The notes under the pieces were generated by a model. It was not told where the DNA came from and ran no database searches. It was given only the letters and a program-made list of their open reading frames with translations. The position numbers and the translations under genes are program-made. 64,000 nt of DNA from NCBI GenBank assembly GCA_022494885.1, contig JAGVSM010001184.1, positions 186,001 through 250,000 of the forward strand, written 5' to 3'. This document shows positions 24,283-35,180 of the stretch, in pieces. The DNA is from Micrasema longulum (Eukaryota; Arthropoda; Insecta; Trichoptera; Brachycentridae). Every line of letters begins with the position of its first letter. The first letter of the stretch is position 1.

Positions 24283-27200
24283 GTAAGTAATTTTGAAATC
24301 ACGAAAAACGTAATATGCTCTTTAATTTATTCAGCAGACGCAATTTTTTTATGTACAACTAATAGACAAACCAAAATATTTTCTGAATTTTCTGGAATGC
24401 TTCTTATAAAAGTTACCATATTTAGGCTGCACAAGTTGTGACAAAGGCTCCCGAGTACGATATCATTGATGGATCAATCGGAGAAACTGTCATCAAGCCT
24501 CCTTTGCGGCCGTGGTTCGTCAAGGGTGGCGTCAGGAGACCCGGGAGTGCCTTAAGAGATCTGCAAACAAACAGAAGAATATCCCGACTGTTTCCTTCCG
24601 AATCTCCCGATGACAGGATACCGGACCAGCTCATGTTCGTTCCGCCGGAGTACATACCAAATCAGGAAAAACCAAAGTTGAAGAAGATCCTCTTACCCAA
24701 TGGACTAGGCGCGTGGAATGTGATGGCGGGGAGACACGTGTTCTACAAGCAGAACTCGTGTCCTGTAAGCACATGCGCTATTACAGCTGACCACGAAGAA
24801 GCAGTAGACGCTGATGCTATCATATTTAAAGATCACTTTATCCAACCAGATTTTGGGAGACCAAAAAATCAGGTGAGCTACAAGTTAAATGCAGTCTATG
24901 TATTTTTTGTATATCCTTTAAATAACTCATATCGATTTCGTCTATTCAAATTGACCATTGAAAAATGCAGTTGTATAATATGTTATTTGACAGCCTTTTT
25001 GTAATACTGGAGAATTTAAAATATGAACCTGTCTCTCGTTCTCACATCTTACTTAGTTTGACATTGTTTAAAGGTTTTGTTTGTTTTCTCAGATATGGAT
25101 GCTGTACCACCTGGAGTGTCCATATCATACTCCAAACATCAAGAACCCAGAAGCCTTCAACTGGACAGCGACATACAGGAGGGATAGTGATATAGTGACA
25201 CCCTATGAGAGGTGGTACTATTACAACCCTCACGTTACGCAGAATGAGAATATGGACAGAAATTACGCAACCAACAAAACCAAAAAGGTATCGCAATAAT
25301 TTAGAATAATATATTTATTTTAGTTCATATTCCCTCCCGGAAGCTGTTGCTACTAGTAATCAATGTGACCTTCTTTGGAAGCCTATTACAAATGTTTATA
25401 TATACATGTATATAAAGAACAGTTAAGGAAAGTGTAAATTAAAAAAAAACTTATATTTCTACCCATACTGTGAAATTAATACAATAAGCGTTAAAACTGT
25501 ATTTTTCAGTAATACTTATTTCGACCAAAAAATTAATTTAGCAATTTAAGATTTTAATAATATGTATAGTGATAATTTGTGTGCATCTTTATAATATTAT
25601 AATATTTACTCAATACTAGCATCCAAACAAACTTTTTATCTGTTGATAAATGAAAAATTAATATTTGGCTTCTTAATAATCACTTATTGTGATAAGGTTC
25701 GAAAATAAACTAAGTGAGCGTTGTTATTGAAATTATTAATCACGGTAGGTTTACGTCTCAAGAACTTCAAAATCGTCATACGGTTCTAAGAAATTAAAAC
25801 TGATAGAGGGATAGTATACCTGTACAAATAAAACTCTTCTTGGAAAATGTACTTGAAAACCTATCTTTCCGAAACCAGTACTGATAAGCCGAATGAAATA
25901 GAACCGAACTCTAAAGCGAAATGAGGAAGCTCAGTGTGTTTTTTTTCTTAATAGACTATTAAACTAAACCAACCTTTTTTTTAAAAAAAATTATACCGTA
26001 TTATCAACGCTTTGAATTTTTAAAGTTTCGTATTTTTCAAATCACTCCGCGTGTGACGTCTCAAGTTCTCTTCCTCTTCATCTCGGTCAGTTCTGCCAAT
26101 TGGTCCGTTGATGATGACTAAACCGAAAATCTTTCACGTCTCTCTTAGAATTGATTGATTCATATGAACTTGTGACGTCGTTCAAAGTAGTTCGTTATTA
26201 TTCAAAAAAAAAATTTGTACATTTTTAAGAATCCTTGCCGTATAATTTGATGCTCTATTTTTCACCGCGCGAGCGTGTAAGAAAAGATTTTTTATATCCA
26301 ATTTACCGTCGGGATGAAGTGTCTCTTCGTGTCGGAATTTCGGATGCAGTAGTATTTATTCTGGGTATAATTGTCAATATATACAATTTCGGATGCAGTA
26401 GTATTTACTCTGGGTATAAATGTTAATATATTTAATTTTAGGTAGCTTGGTTTGTATCTAATTTCCCGTCGGGCTGAAGTTTCTCATTCCGGCCGTCAGA
26501 ATTTCGGGTGTAGTAGTTTTTATTCTGGGTATAAATGTTAATATGTTTAATTTTAGGTAGCTTGGTTCGTATCCAATTGTGGCGCACGTAACCACAGGCT
26601 CCAGTACGCCAACGAGCTCAGTAAACACATTCAGGTGGATATCTATGGAGCTTGTGGTTCTATGAGGTGTCCACGGTACGATGCCAACAAGTGTTTCGAA
26701 ATATTGGACAAAGATTACAAGTTCTATCTGGCATTTGAAAACTCCAACTGTCGAGACTACATAACGGAAAAATTCTTCGTCAATGGTTTGGGGTAAGTTC
26801 ATTTTTTGTCCGAGTGATGTTATTGAGGTGAAAATAAAAAATATGTGTGCATTTGAAAATAACTGTTTCGATGATTCTACACACAATTATTCCACTGTAA
26901 AGAATGAATTAAATATTAAAATAAAACAAATTCACTTTAAGTTTGATGTTTTTTTTTCTATTACTTTTTAAAATTAAAAAACATAGTCAAAATATAGGAT
27001 TCTTACGTTACGCCATGAAAAAATAAAATAAATCGCTTTGAAAAAATATGGTAGATATATATTGTAAAAAGTTTAAAGCCGAAAAAAGAGTTTTTATTAT
27101 TTATTTACATCGTAAAATCAACTATATCGGTAAAAAAACAATTTGAAGTTAGGTACCCAAAAACTTCATATTAGCGTTTCAAATAACGGAAGAGTAAGTT

Positions 27201-28819
27201 TACCAAATGGATGTGTGCCAAGCATTTTTATTTATAACTTATATAAAAATATAAGTTATTACTTAGTTACTATGGGATTCCACTGAGAATTCATATTTTT
27301 CTTCTTTTTAATGAGTCTCGCTAGGTCACCCCAACGTTGACTATCACTCTGGAACTCTGGAGTATGCATCTCTGTTCTGCGCAGTACGGAATAGCTTTTC
27401 CCACTTCTTATTCCCGTCCATTCGCAAATACTACGAAGCCAGGATATCTGCCTTCGGCCCACACCGCGTCTACCTCTATTTTACCCTTGATGAAAAGATG
27501 CAATAGCCCATATTTTTCTACTTTTTACTGCGTCTCGTTAGGTCACCTCAACGTTGACTATCACTCTGGAACCCCGGAGGTAGCATTTCTGTCCTGGGCA
27601 GTATGGAATAGCTCCTCCATGCTTCTTATTCCCGTCCATTGGCAAATACTACGAAGCCAGGATATCTGCCTTCGGCCCACAATTGATGAAAAAATGCAAT
27701 AGCTCATATTTTTACCTCTAAGTACATGGCCTTAGTAGAACACTTTGGACTTTGATGTCTGTCAGTAAAGCTAGGGTTTCCTAGGACAGCGGTGCCCGTA
27801 TCTTAACGGCCGTAGAAAACGGTGATGCGGCGGACAGCCGTCGTAACGGTGACTAGAGAGTGGTTTCCTAGGAAAACAGTGTTATCAACACCGTTTTCCC
27901 AGAAAAACCACTCTCTAGTCACCGTTACGACGGCTGTCTACCGCATCACCGTTCACTACGGCCGTTAAGATACGGGCACTGCTGTCCTAGGAAACTCTAG
28001 ATTAACTCCCTATCCACTCTAGCTCTCTGAAGAACGTTTGTGTTGCTGATCATATCCATTCACTGTATGCGTAGCATTCTTCGGTGTACCCACATTTCAA
28101 ACGCTTCTGAACGGTGCATGGTACTTACTATGAGGGTCCATGATTCAACTCCACTAACTCCATAAAAGTACAGACCACACATAGTTTCTGAGCATTCTCT
28201 GAATTAATAACAATTATTTTTCAATTATTGAATTCGAGAATCAATAACACTTATTATTTCATTAGAAACACTTATTATTTGTTTATTTTTGTTTTAGTCG
28301 GAATATTCTACCAATTGTGATGGGAGCCCGTCCCGAAGACTATGAGATGGCCGCTCCGTACAACTCCTACATTCATGTCGACGAGTTCGAGAGTCCGAGG
28401 GAACTGGCTGAATACCTCCACCGACTTGACAAAGACGATGATCTCTACAACACTTACTTCAAGTGGAAGGTCAGTTTTGATGGATCTCATGCGACGATCT
28501 CTCGATACTTTATTAGTTTTCTAAACTACAAATAATTTTGAAGTTTTGCTGATTTTCGTTTCACTCGGCTTTATCTAGAAGGCTTTCCAATATTATTTTT
28601 CTCAATCTGAATATTTTTTCGCAGGGCACGGGCACCTTCATCAACACGTACTTCTGGTGTCGCGTGTGCGCAATGTTACACGACGATATCCAGCCCAAGA
28701 GTTACCGTGACATTAACCAGTGGTGGAGAGGAAACGGAATTTGCACATCGGGATCTTGGAGAAAGAGAGGTCAAGCCAACTCCGAACAAGAACTAGAGGA
28801 AGCTTCCGAAAACGAGTAG
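24163..28819 (+). CDS. FucTA: Core alpha-1,3-fucosyltransferase (glycoprotein 3-alpha-L-fucosyltransferase A)
   Basis: Golgi type II membrane enzyme of family GT10. It moves L-fucose from GDP-fucose to O-3 of the reducing-end GlcNAc of N-glycans, the reaction that makes the insect HRP epitope. Secure exons are 24163-24282, 24426-24872, 25093-25287, 26557-26792, 28298-28469 and 28625-28819, all with GT/AG junctions and consistent phase, coding for 454 residues to TAG. Numbering from 24163, residues 255-288 hold the GT10 block starting VAWFVSNCGARN and ending VDIYGACG, and residues 314-327 the donor-site block FENSNCRDYITEKF. Both are almost identical to fly FucTA as I know it. NWT and NKT sequons and a C-terminal CRVC follow. 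The N-terminal cytoplasmic/transmembrane exon is not identified, so the 5' end is incomplete. Confidence 0.93.
24426..24872 (+). CDS. FucTA: FucTA exon (N-terminal catalytic part)
   Basis: 149 codons, phase 0 to 0. Contains KPPLRPWFVKGGVRRPGSAL, DQLMFVPPEY and KKILLPNGLGAWNVMAGRHV, then CPVSTCAITAD and a KDHFI block. These align with the acceptor-side half of insect FucTA. The open frame runs past the GTGAGC donor, so exon size was set by the splice site and homology. Confidence 0.9.
25093..25287 (+). CDS. FucTA: FucTA exon
   Basis: 65 codons, phase 0 to 0, acceptor TTTTCTCAG, donor GTATCG. Reads IWMLYHLECPYHTPNIKNPE then FNWTATYRRDSDIV and ends NKTKK. ECP and NWTATYRRDS are hallmark GT10 segments. 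It carries two N-glycosylation sequons. Confidence 0.93.
26030..26330. repeat. Single arm of the fold-back element in a FucTA intron
   Basis: Shares ACCGAAAATCT, CAAAGTAGTTCGTTATTATT, GATGCTCTATTTTTCACCGC and the loop block TATCC(A/G)ATTT with 190-670. The mirrored right arm is missing. It is replaced by the small tandem repeats leading to the exon at 26557. Confidence 0.55.
26335..26556 (+). repeat. Tandem duplication spanning intron end and exon start
   Basis: Three copies of a 48-bp unit (AATTTCGG(A/G)TG(C/T)AGTAGT then TTCTGGGTATAA) occur at about 26335, 26384 and 26499. The last two are followed by TTTAATTTTAGGTAGCTTGG, so a 115-bp unit that includes the acceptor and exon start is present twice. 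Confidence 0.8.
26430..26475 (+). promoter_or_regulatory. Decoy splice acceptor in FucTA intron
   Basis: AG at 26440-26441 in TTTAATTTTAGGTAGCTTGG is identical to the true acceptor region at 26546-26565. Using it would read VAWFVSNF and then PSG followed by TGA, a premature stop. Function, if any, is inferred. Confidence 0.55.
26557..26792 (+). CDS. FucTA: FucTA exon (GDP-fucose site)
   Basis: 78 codons plus two bases, acceptor TTTAATTTTAG, donor GTAAGT. Encodes VAWFVSNCGARNHRLQYANE through FENSNCRDYITEKFFVNGL. An almost identical acceptor with the first 18 bases of this exon lies 115 bp upstream (see decoy site at 26440). Confidence 0.95.
27290..27720 (-). pseudogene. Two tandem RTE-like LINE C-terminal copies
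   Basis: Minus-strand GRRQISWLRSICEWTGIRS and again GRRQISWLRSICQWTGIRS, VGRRQISW..EELFHTAQDR-type tails, at about 27300-27480 and 27520-27700. Units of about 220 bp in the same direction inside a FucTA intron point to a local duplication. Confidence 0.65.
27771..28000. repeat. 230-bp near-perfect palindrome
   Basis: The left half starts GTTTCCTAGGACAGCGGTGC and CCGTATCTTAACGGCCGTAG. The right half ends with their complement (CTACGGCCGTTAAGATACGG and TGTCCTAGGAAAC). The centre at about 27885 is GTGTTATCAACAC, with almost no loop. CTAG borders both ends. It is much more GC-rich than the intron around it. No open frame; most likely a fold-back transposable element. Confidence 0.85.
28010..28215 (-). 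pseudogene. RTE-like LINE fragment
   Basis: The minus strand reads ESWTLIVSTMHRSEAFEMWV then HRRMLRIQ and a VLQRARVDREL block. EAFEMWxxRRMLRI is the segment just upstream of the tails at 27290. The palindrome now separates the two parts, so it may have inserted into one LINE copy. Confidence 0.65.
28298..28469 (+). CDS. FucTA: FucTA exon
   Basis: One base completes the Gly codon split by the intron, then 57 codons to donor GTCAGT. Reads RNILPIVMGARPEDYEMAAP, YIHVDEFESPRELAEYL and YFKWK, all strongly conserved in the family. Confidence 0.95.
28625..28819 (+). CDS. FucTA: FucTA last exon
   Basis: 64 codons and TAG. GTGTFINTYFWCRVCAMLHD is conserved. It then has WWRGNGICTSGSWRKRG and an acidic Glu-rich tail. 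CRVC lies in a position that forms a disulfide in related GT10 enzymes. Confidence 0.95.
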   Translation, partial: GTGTFINTYFWCRVCAMLHDDIQPKSYRDINQWWRGNGICTSGSWRKRGQANSEQELEEASENE

Positions 28820-30900
28820 ACCAAAAATAGCTAAGATGGCAGATTTTAATTGCGGAACAAAAAAGCTAGAATATACGAAGAGATAAGAGAATTAACGTCA
28901 GATTATACCAAATATAGGTTCAGAAAGAGAATACGACATGAAAAAGATAAGCTGTAAATAGTATTTTTGAAAGCTAAATCATGTGTAGGTGTTTAAAGAC
29001 GATAGTGAATTGGAGGCAATTTAGTGAATTTTTAATTTATTGTGAATTGGCCTGTTTTACGCCAGTAGCTTTCCGATATTTAAATGGGAAGTGATAGTGC
29101 CATGTTGAATCAAACATTTCCTATAGTTTTAACACGTGGTCAACGCGGCGTACAAAACGCTTAATCAAATTATGTACAAAATAAGCGCCCACTAAATCGA
29201 CAGTTAATTACATAGGTGCTTAGTATGAACACAACAGTTTGTAAGTACAATCATTTTAATTTTGTTTTATGAGTATTTATTATTTTATTGTTAAAGCATT
29301 ATTTATTAATTCTTTTTATACTGTGATGAAAATTTTTTTCGACTTGACTTCCTGGACATACCTACCTATGTAGGATACTGTTTCTATTTTGTATTATAGT
29401 GCACTGTAATTATGTTCTATATTGTAGGGCACGATGTTGTTGATTATCATTATGCTTTGGTAAAACTCTTAGATAACTAACTTAACCAAACGTTTTTTTC
29501 ATTTCTTATCTAAAATTTGTGGTAAAATAGTCTCTAGTTGCTTTACATAATCCAGTTACATTAAATTTTATATAAAATGATAAGTCAGAAAATATTACTT
29601 ATTATTACGTTAAAACTTAGCAGCTCAAAACAAAATCATCTTTACATTACTCGAAACACGCACTATTGCTATTTTTATTTTAGCGCATAGATAACTTAAT
29701 AATTACGGTTGTACAAAAGAGCTATGCCAGTTTTGGTGCTATTCTATTTTTCTCTACATATCTAAGGGCATTTTTCTAAACGCACACTTTTTTTATTTCG
29801 TAAATTTTAAATAATGCACAGTTTTTAATATTATTTTGGAAAACATTTTAATAATAAAATAGCTACTGGCTTAGTTGTAACTGGACATTTACTTCAGAAA
29901 TCTACTTACGTGTGTTTGAATTTATTAACTTGTGACACAAAATTATCAAAAAAGTAATTATAAATGTTTTTTTTAACTAACTAATTTTACGGTTCAAACT
30001 GTTAATTTCAAAAACAAATTGCATTTCGTTTAAAAACCTTTTTAAATTTTAAATAATCCAATTACTTATCGCATCATTATCTAATCTGAAACGATATTGT
30101 GTACATGCATGTATTTCTTTAGTAAAAAAATCAACAAATGTATTTACAAATAGGAAAAAATATAACTAAACCATGCATCGGCACGTGAAAAAATAAAACT
30201 GTGACTGATCACACAAATCTTGATCCTATTCTAAATTTCAGTTTACTGATTACGGAGCGTACAATTTGAATATTTTATACGCATGTCTGTAAGTTTGAAT
30301 TTTCCGTTTAAAATAAACTATTATTATTTATTTGTTGTAAATAATATAATTTTAAAGAAAATATCCTGTAATGTCGTTGATTCTTTGATTGTTGACGTCA
30401 TGTTCATTTAAAAATGGTCAATGATGAAAAAAAACTTTTTTGTGAATAACGACATCGTTGCTTTATTGTATTTTAATGTATGAACCATAGAATTATAATA
30501 TGATTCTATGGTATGAACGGTCAAATTTAGTGATCACTATTTTATGGCTGTTGAAGCAGATTCAAATGTTTTCATGTATTAAAAAAGGAACGCAAAGTAC
30601 GCTGAGAACATTATGTTTAAAAAACCTCGGTTTAAATGTTTTTGCACCTTTTGCTGTTGCGACGCTTAACGTTACGACAGTGACACAAAACATAAGTACC
30701 CAAAAAAACTATCAGCATCTGAAAAGCCGTAAAATTATAAAATGTATCGTGCACTTATATAGAATGTCTAACAATATGTCTTAAAGTTGTTTAGCGGCAA
30801 TTTTCATGTTAATTTACCGTGTAAAAACATACTTGTGTTCTCTATTTTGCCTAGGAACAAAATTACAGAGACAAATTGGAAATTATCTCTTTTTTACCAT
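28820..30900 (+). other. FucTA 3' untranslated region and intergenic DNA
   Basis: A/T-rich, no coding motif recognised. The first clear AATAAA after the stop is at 29853-29858, about 1 kb downstream. A further AATAAA near 30188 is possible. A palindrome around 30486-30517 (CATAGAATTATAATATGATTCTATG) has no assigned role. Confidence 0.35.
29853..29858 (+). terminator. Candidate FucTA polyadenylation signal
   Basis: AATAAA hexamer; weak evidence because such hexamers are common in this base composition. Confidence 0.2.
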
Positions 30901-30907
30901 TTTAATA

Positions 30908-31255
30908 CAATAAGGGTCTATGAAATACTGTCGAGTAAAAAAATCTTTATCTACTTATTAGTACCATGAAAAATATTTTTTGATTGACAATTTTGAATTC
31001 CCGCGAAAACGGTCATTGCGTCGGCGGCGTCACTAATACCTCAGGATTCATGTTAATTTTTATTATTTTTTGTAACCGTTCAAATTTTAATAGAACATAT
31101 CTATTAACATAGCACAAATCTTGACGTCACAATTACAAATGCCAAATATGTCGCGTTTTTCTAGGCACATATTTTTTTAATAATTTCTTTTTTAAAGTTA
31201 TGTATGAAAACATTTCTCCACAATATCCATATTGATTTCGAAAATATAATTTATT
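30908..31255 (+). repeat. Interspersed repeat shared with 45755-46075
   Basis: TCTATGAAATACTGTCGAGT, CTACTTATTAGTA, AATATGTCGCGTTTTT and AAAGTTATGTATGAAAAC are collinear with 45763-46020. The two copies share orientation over about 300 bp. Class unknown. Confidence 0.55.
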
Positions 31256-31309
31256 TTTATTTAAAAAAAATTAATATTAGCGTTCTTATAATTTACTCAA
31301 ATATTTCAA

Positions 31310-31445
31310 CTTTGATGGCCATTTTCAACGAGTTCCAAATAACTCACTATTAGAAAATGGAAATCGAGTTTGGGTAGAGTGGGGTTCGAGCCTCGGACCT
31401 CTGATCCGTGAGTCCGCAACACTAGCCACGGGACTGCAACCCGAT
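31310..31445 (-). mobile_element. SINE family B (tRNA-like)
   Basis: The minus strand reads GTCCCGTGGCTAGTGTTGCG, ACTCACGGATCAGAGGTCCG then AGGCTCGAACCCCACTCTAC, A- and B-box like. It continues into TTTCTAATAGTGAGTTATTT. A sister copy is at 51205-51345. Confidence 0.6.
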
Positions 31446-31844
31446 TTTCTAAATCCATTTTTATATATTTTAATCGGTATTTGTAATATGTGATATTTCC
31501 CTATTCTATTTTAATTACGTTAAACATGCGTGACTTCTAGTCGATATACCAAATAATATGTATTACCTTTTGTAAAATATTTAAAAACCAGCAACTGTTA
31601 TCGAAAAATATAGATGTTCATTCAATAAGTTATGTATTAATATGTATAAGACTGGAAATGGTTTCAATATATTACATAAGTATAGCGTATTTTCCGCATC
31701 GCAATAACAACATATGACAATGATTAAAAGTTCGAAAAGTGTGCATCAATAATAATCTAATAGAAATGTGAAAAGTCATTTATTTTACCTTTTGTTTATT
31801 TTTCGTTTTTAATAAGTTGTGGTTTTCCATGTACAATAGAACTC

Positions 31845-31990
31845 CGTTTATCCGAAGACCAGTTATCCGGATGAAATAAAAAAAGATGTTACAATAACAA
31901 ATAAAAAGGAGCGTCAGCGGCCGTCGCGTTTCTTTGTCAAAGCAATAACTTTGCGGGACAAACTGTAAGTTTTTTATATGATAACGCCTG
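31845..31990. repeat. Possible pogo/Tigger-like terminal fragment
   Basis: TTTATCCGAAGACCAGTTATCCGGA resembles the TTATCCGGA termini of pogo-like elements. No second terminus was found. Confidence 0.3.
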
Positions 31991-32299
31991 GCACGCATTT
32001 ACCCAGATAATAGGAAGTTTTGCTGTAATATATTTATAAAATAAAAAGGCAATGAAAATCATCTAATGTAAATCAATGCTATTTTGACCACTGTATTATA
32101 ATCAATAGACCCGTTACTCCAATGCTAGCAAAATCTAAAATATATCAAATATTGCGTTGCCCTCGTTGACATATTAATACATAGACGCGCTTTATAGAGT
32201 TAAATATTTTAAAAAGTAGTGACACGAAAACTTACACATAGTTACGAAGTTTGTTTATTTATACCGAGGCTGCATTCAACGATCGTGGATATGTTACCA

Positions 32300-32540
32300 A
32301 AAAGGGGAGGATACTCATTTTTGGTATTTAAAAAAAATGTTGTATTTTAATGTTAACAATCAACGCTCATTTTTGGTGGATCCCAATCAGATTATTTCAT
32401 TAAATTCCTTATAATTTTGACCCTTTAATTATTTTCACTGGATTTTGGGAATGTAAAAATAATATTAACTCATATTTATTATATTTTTAAAATGTATTTT
32501 TATCAGTGTACGCCTAAAAATAAGAAGAGCTCCGCAATTG
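32300..32540 (+). repeat. Interspersed repeat shared with 4670-5050
   Basis: TGGATCCCAATCAGATTATT, CATTAAATTCCTTATAATTT and TTTCACTGGATTTTGG match the 4790-4865 stretch. Preceded by a partly similar GGGAGGATA block. Confidence 0.45.
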
Positions 32541-32559
32541 CGCCGCTAGGCGTTGTTTG

Positions 32560-33590
32560 ACGTTTACAAAAAACGTATTTTTATTTTAATATGAATTATT
32601 AAAAACTTTGGCAATCACTCAACAAATATATAATAATTAAAATTAAACAATTATTTTTACAATGTTTATCCGAAATGTTTTTACACGCTTTCATGACACA
32701 AGTAGGCATTTTGGTTTCGAATCTAAACGTCACACCTGGCTGGCGGTCGAATAACAACTAAATACGCGTTGGGCATCACTGAGCGTTGTGGCATAAGTTA
32801 AGTGTCATTATTTTTTAGAACTCAGGGCACGTCTGTGTATTATTTGGTCGATGAATAAAGCCCTTAAAGAATAAATGCACGGAAGTCAAATACCCACGAA
32901 TTGAAATGCCGTTTTCTTCAGGCTATACTTGAACATTGAATAACGTGTCTTTTCAACTAGACGTCAATGACTTTGACAATAGTAATTACATGAAAATTTA
33001 ATCGTGAATCAAATACAATTATTTGTATTGAACTGTACAAATAATGTTTTACAGCTATCATTCCAATTATCATTCCTTTATATTTATAACCGTCAACAAA
33101 AAAATATCGGTTACCGAAATTATAATAGTTCTGAATTGTTAATGTCACCATTATAATTTAAAACAAACAATTTATTTGGCCCAAAAGAAAAGTTGATTTG
33201 GATAATTTTTTTTATCAAAAGACAGATATTTTCGTTGTGAGAAAATGTTGGTTGACTAGTCAAAAGTACTTAGATTTTTGTATATCAATTTCATTGTGTG
33301 ATAAATCTATAAAATAGTACGTAACAAACCTAGTATTAAGTAGTAATTTTAAATTTTAATTTTAGTTTATCATAGCACTAAATTCGTTATTAAAATTGAC
33401 AAAAATCTTTAAAAAAAAACAAAAGTTTGTACTAAAATAAACACGCGTATTTTTGGCTTAAGTTACCTTTTTTATGAATATTCTCCAATGATCGGGTTTT
33501 ATCATTACCGACGTCATTGTATTGAATTAAAATTCGTTATAATCCACGGATACAATATAATATAAACATGGTTGTCAACTGCCTTAATTT
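32560..33590. other. No gene recognised
   Basis: A/T-rich intergenic DNA; short frames on both strands show no motif. GATGATGTCGGTTACGACGA AACCAGGTCACTGGTC at about 33635 resembles element termini near 1440 and 10190. Confidence 0.35.
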
Positions 33591-33982
33591 GTAATTTGTA
33601 TATAACAGGAAAAAAAATAGCCTCCCATCAGTCTGATGATGTCGGTTACGACGAAACCAGGTCACTGGTCAATTTGAAAAAACAGTCAAATCTAAAAATG
33701 CTCGTTTTAACTTATTAAATTAAAATATATTTCCATCAAAAAAGTATGTATTGTTATTTTTTAAATTGTTTGTTAATTTATTTCAATTTATAGCTTAAAG
33801 AAAATATTCAATTTTACAAGTTTCTTTATTATTAGTTATTAAAATAAAATGCATATTAAATAGGTGCGAAGGTTTTCACGGTCACTGTTATCAATATGTT
33901 TCTTTTGCTGGTGATACCGTGTTTGTTGGATATTACCAAAGGAACTGCATACCTACCATATGCACAGAATGTTACTGACAGT

Positions 33983-34453
33983 TACTGAAGAAACATGATA
34001 TTGGAACAACTTTTGCGACTGTGGGAAAAATAAAAAAAACATATATTAAACCCAAAAGATAAGAATCCCCTGGAAAAGGAAGCTGTTTATAAACTAAGTT
34101 GCCAAGGATGTGATATAGTGTACACAGGACAAACAGGGCGCACAGCAAAGGAAAGGATTGACGAACACAAAAGAGCGTGTAAACTTAGGCACCCTGATAA
34201 ATCTGCAATAGCGGAACACTTTATACACACCGGACATTTTTTCGCCTTCGAACCGAAAATTTTACATAAACCCAGTAATTACAGTGCACGAATAAGTAAA
34301 AGGGAAATTGAAATACATAGACACCCAAATAATATAAACAAAGACGACGGGCTTAAATTAAACTCAACATGGTTCCCAGCACTACATACTACAGAAACGA
34401 ATAGAAATGAGCCTACTGCCGACTGCGACACGGTACAAATTACTAGTACTTAA
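33983..34453 (+). pseudogene. Penelope-like element 3' end with GIY-YIG endonuclease
   Basis: The first part reads LKKHDIGTTFATVGKIKKTY. After a frameshift comes DKNPLEKEAVYKLSCQGCDI, VYTGQTGRTAKERIDEHKRA, then SAIAEHFIHTGHFFAFEP, ISKREIEIHRHP and KLNSTWFPAL to a stop at 34453. A cysteine pair, then VYTGQTGR..ER..EH and an AEH..xTGH block, is the C-terminal GIY-YIG domain of Penelope-like retroelements. The reverse-transcriptase part is absent, as in many 5'-truncated copies. Confidence 0.75.
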
Positions 34454-34639
34454 ACACATACTTTTTTCTACAAAACATTCAGTTTACCCTGAAGATGGCT
34501 CCTGCAATGTTAGCCGAAACGAAAACGAAACGGTGTCACCCAAAAAAAGAAACATATTTAAATGCATACTAATTTATACAATTACAAAATTAGGATTAGA
34601 GCATACTTTTTCTGGCTCAGAAATAAATAAATAAACTAA

Positions 34640-34770
34640 ATAAAAAGGTTGAAATTTGTTGCAACATTTCAGTCTAGGCATTCACAAAGCATAAGCCTCA
34701 TAAGGTCTAAGACCTGCCATTGACCGGTTAAAGTGACCACTCCGCACACTGTGTTTCCGCCCGTGTTTAA
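34640..34770 (-). repeat. Fragment of the CAGATCT..TTGCAAC repeat family
   Basis: TTTGTTGCAACATTTCAGTC, CATAAGGTCTAAGACCTGCC, AAAGTGACCACTCCGCACAC then CCGCCCGTGTTTAAA follow the order of the copy at 8704-8917. Confidence 0.5.
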
Positions 34771-35079
34771 AAATCCACATTTTTTCAATGGTTCAACTCC
34801 CTAGAGAGTACAATCCAGCCTTATCTACAAACATTTGGGCATTCTCAAAATTGTGTTAAGGCAAAGGGTTTAAAAACTGTGTGACATTATGTTTCCTTGG
34901 TTTAAAAAATGACGCTTTTTATGGCTAATGCTTTTTTTATAAACAAATTAATGTGAATACTGTTCTGGAACATATTTTTTTTACATTTAGTGCCCCCAAA
35001 AAACTGCTAAACGTGATAGCACAAAAGTTATAGCATAAGATTTCAAAGAAATAGTTACTTCGTTTTATTTTAATTGACC

Positions 35080-35180
35080 TTCAGTGCTTGGCCATAGTGG
35101 CGAGCGTTTTGCGGAGGCGCTAGCGCGGTACGCGGCGCCTTACCGCGCCCGCGCGATCACTATGGACACTGGACACTACA
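35080..35180. repeat. GC-rich short inverted-repeat patch
   Basis: GGCCATAGTGGCGAGCG on the left and CGCGATCACTATGGACACTG on the right are imperfect inverted repeats around a run rich in GCGC. It resembles the core of a small MITE but has no confirmed target duplication. Confidence 0.4.

Noticed and set aside
26458..26886. 142-codon minus-strand frame
   Set aside because: Runs antisense to the FucTA exon at 26557-26792 and into flanking intron; the plus-strand protein is clearly conserved.
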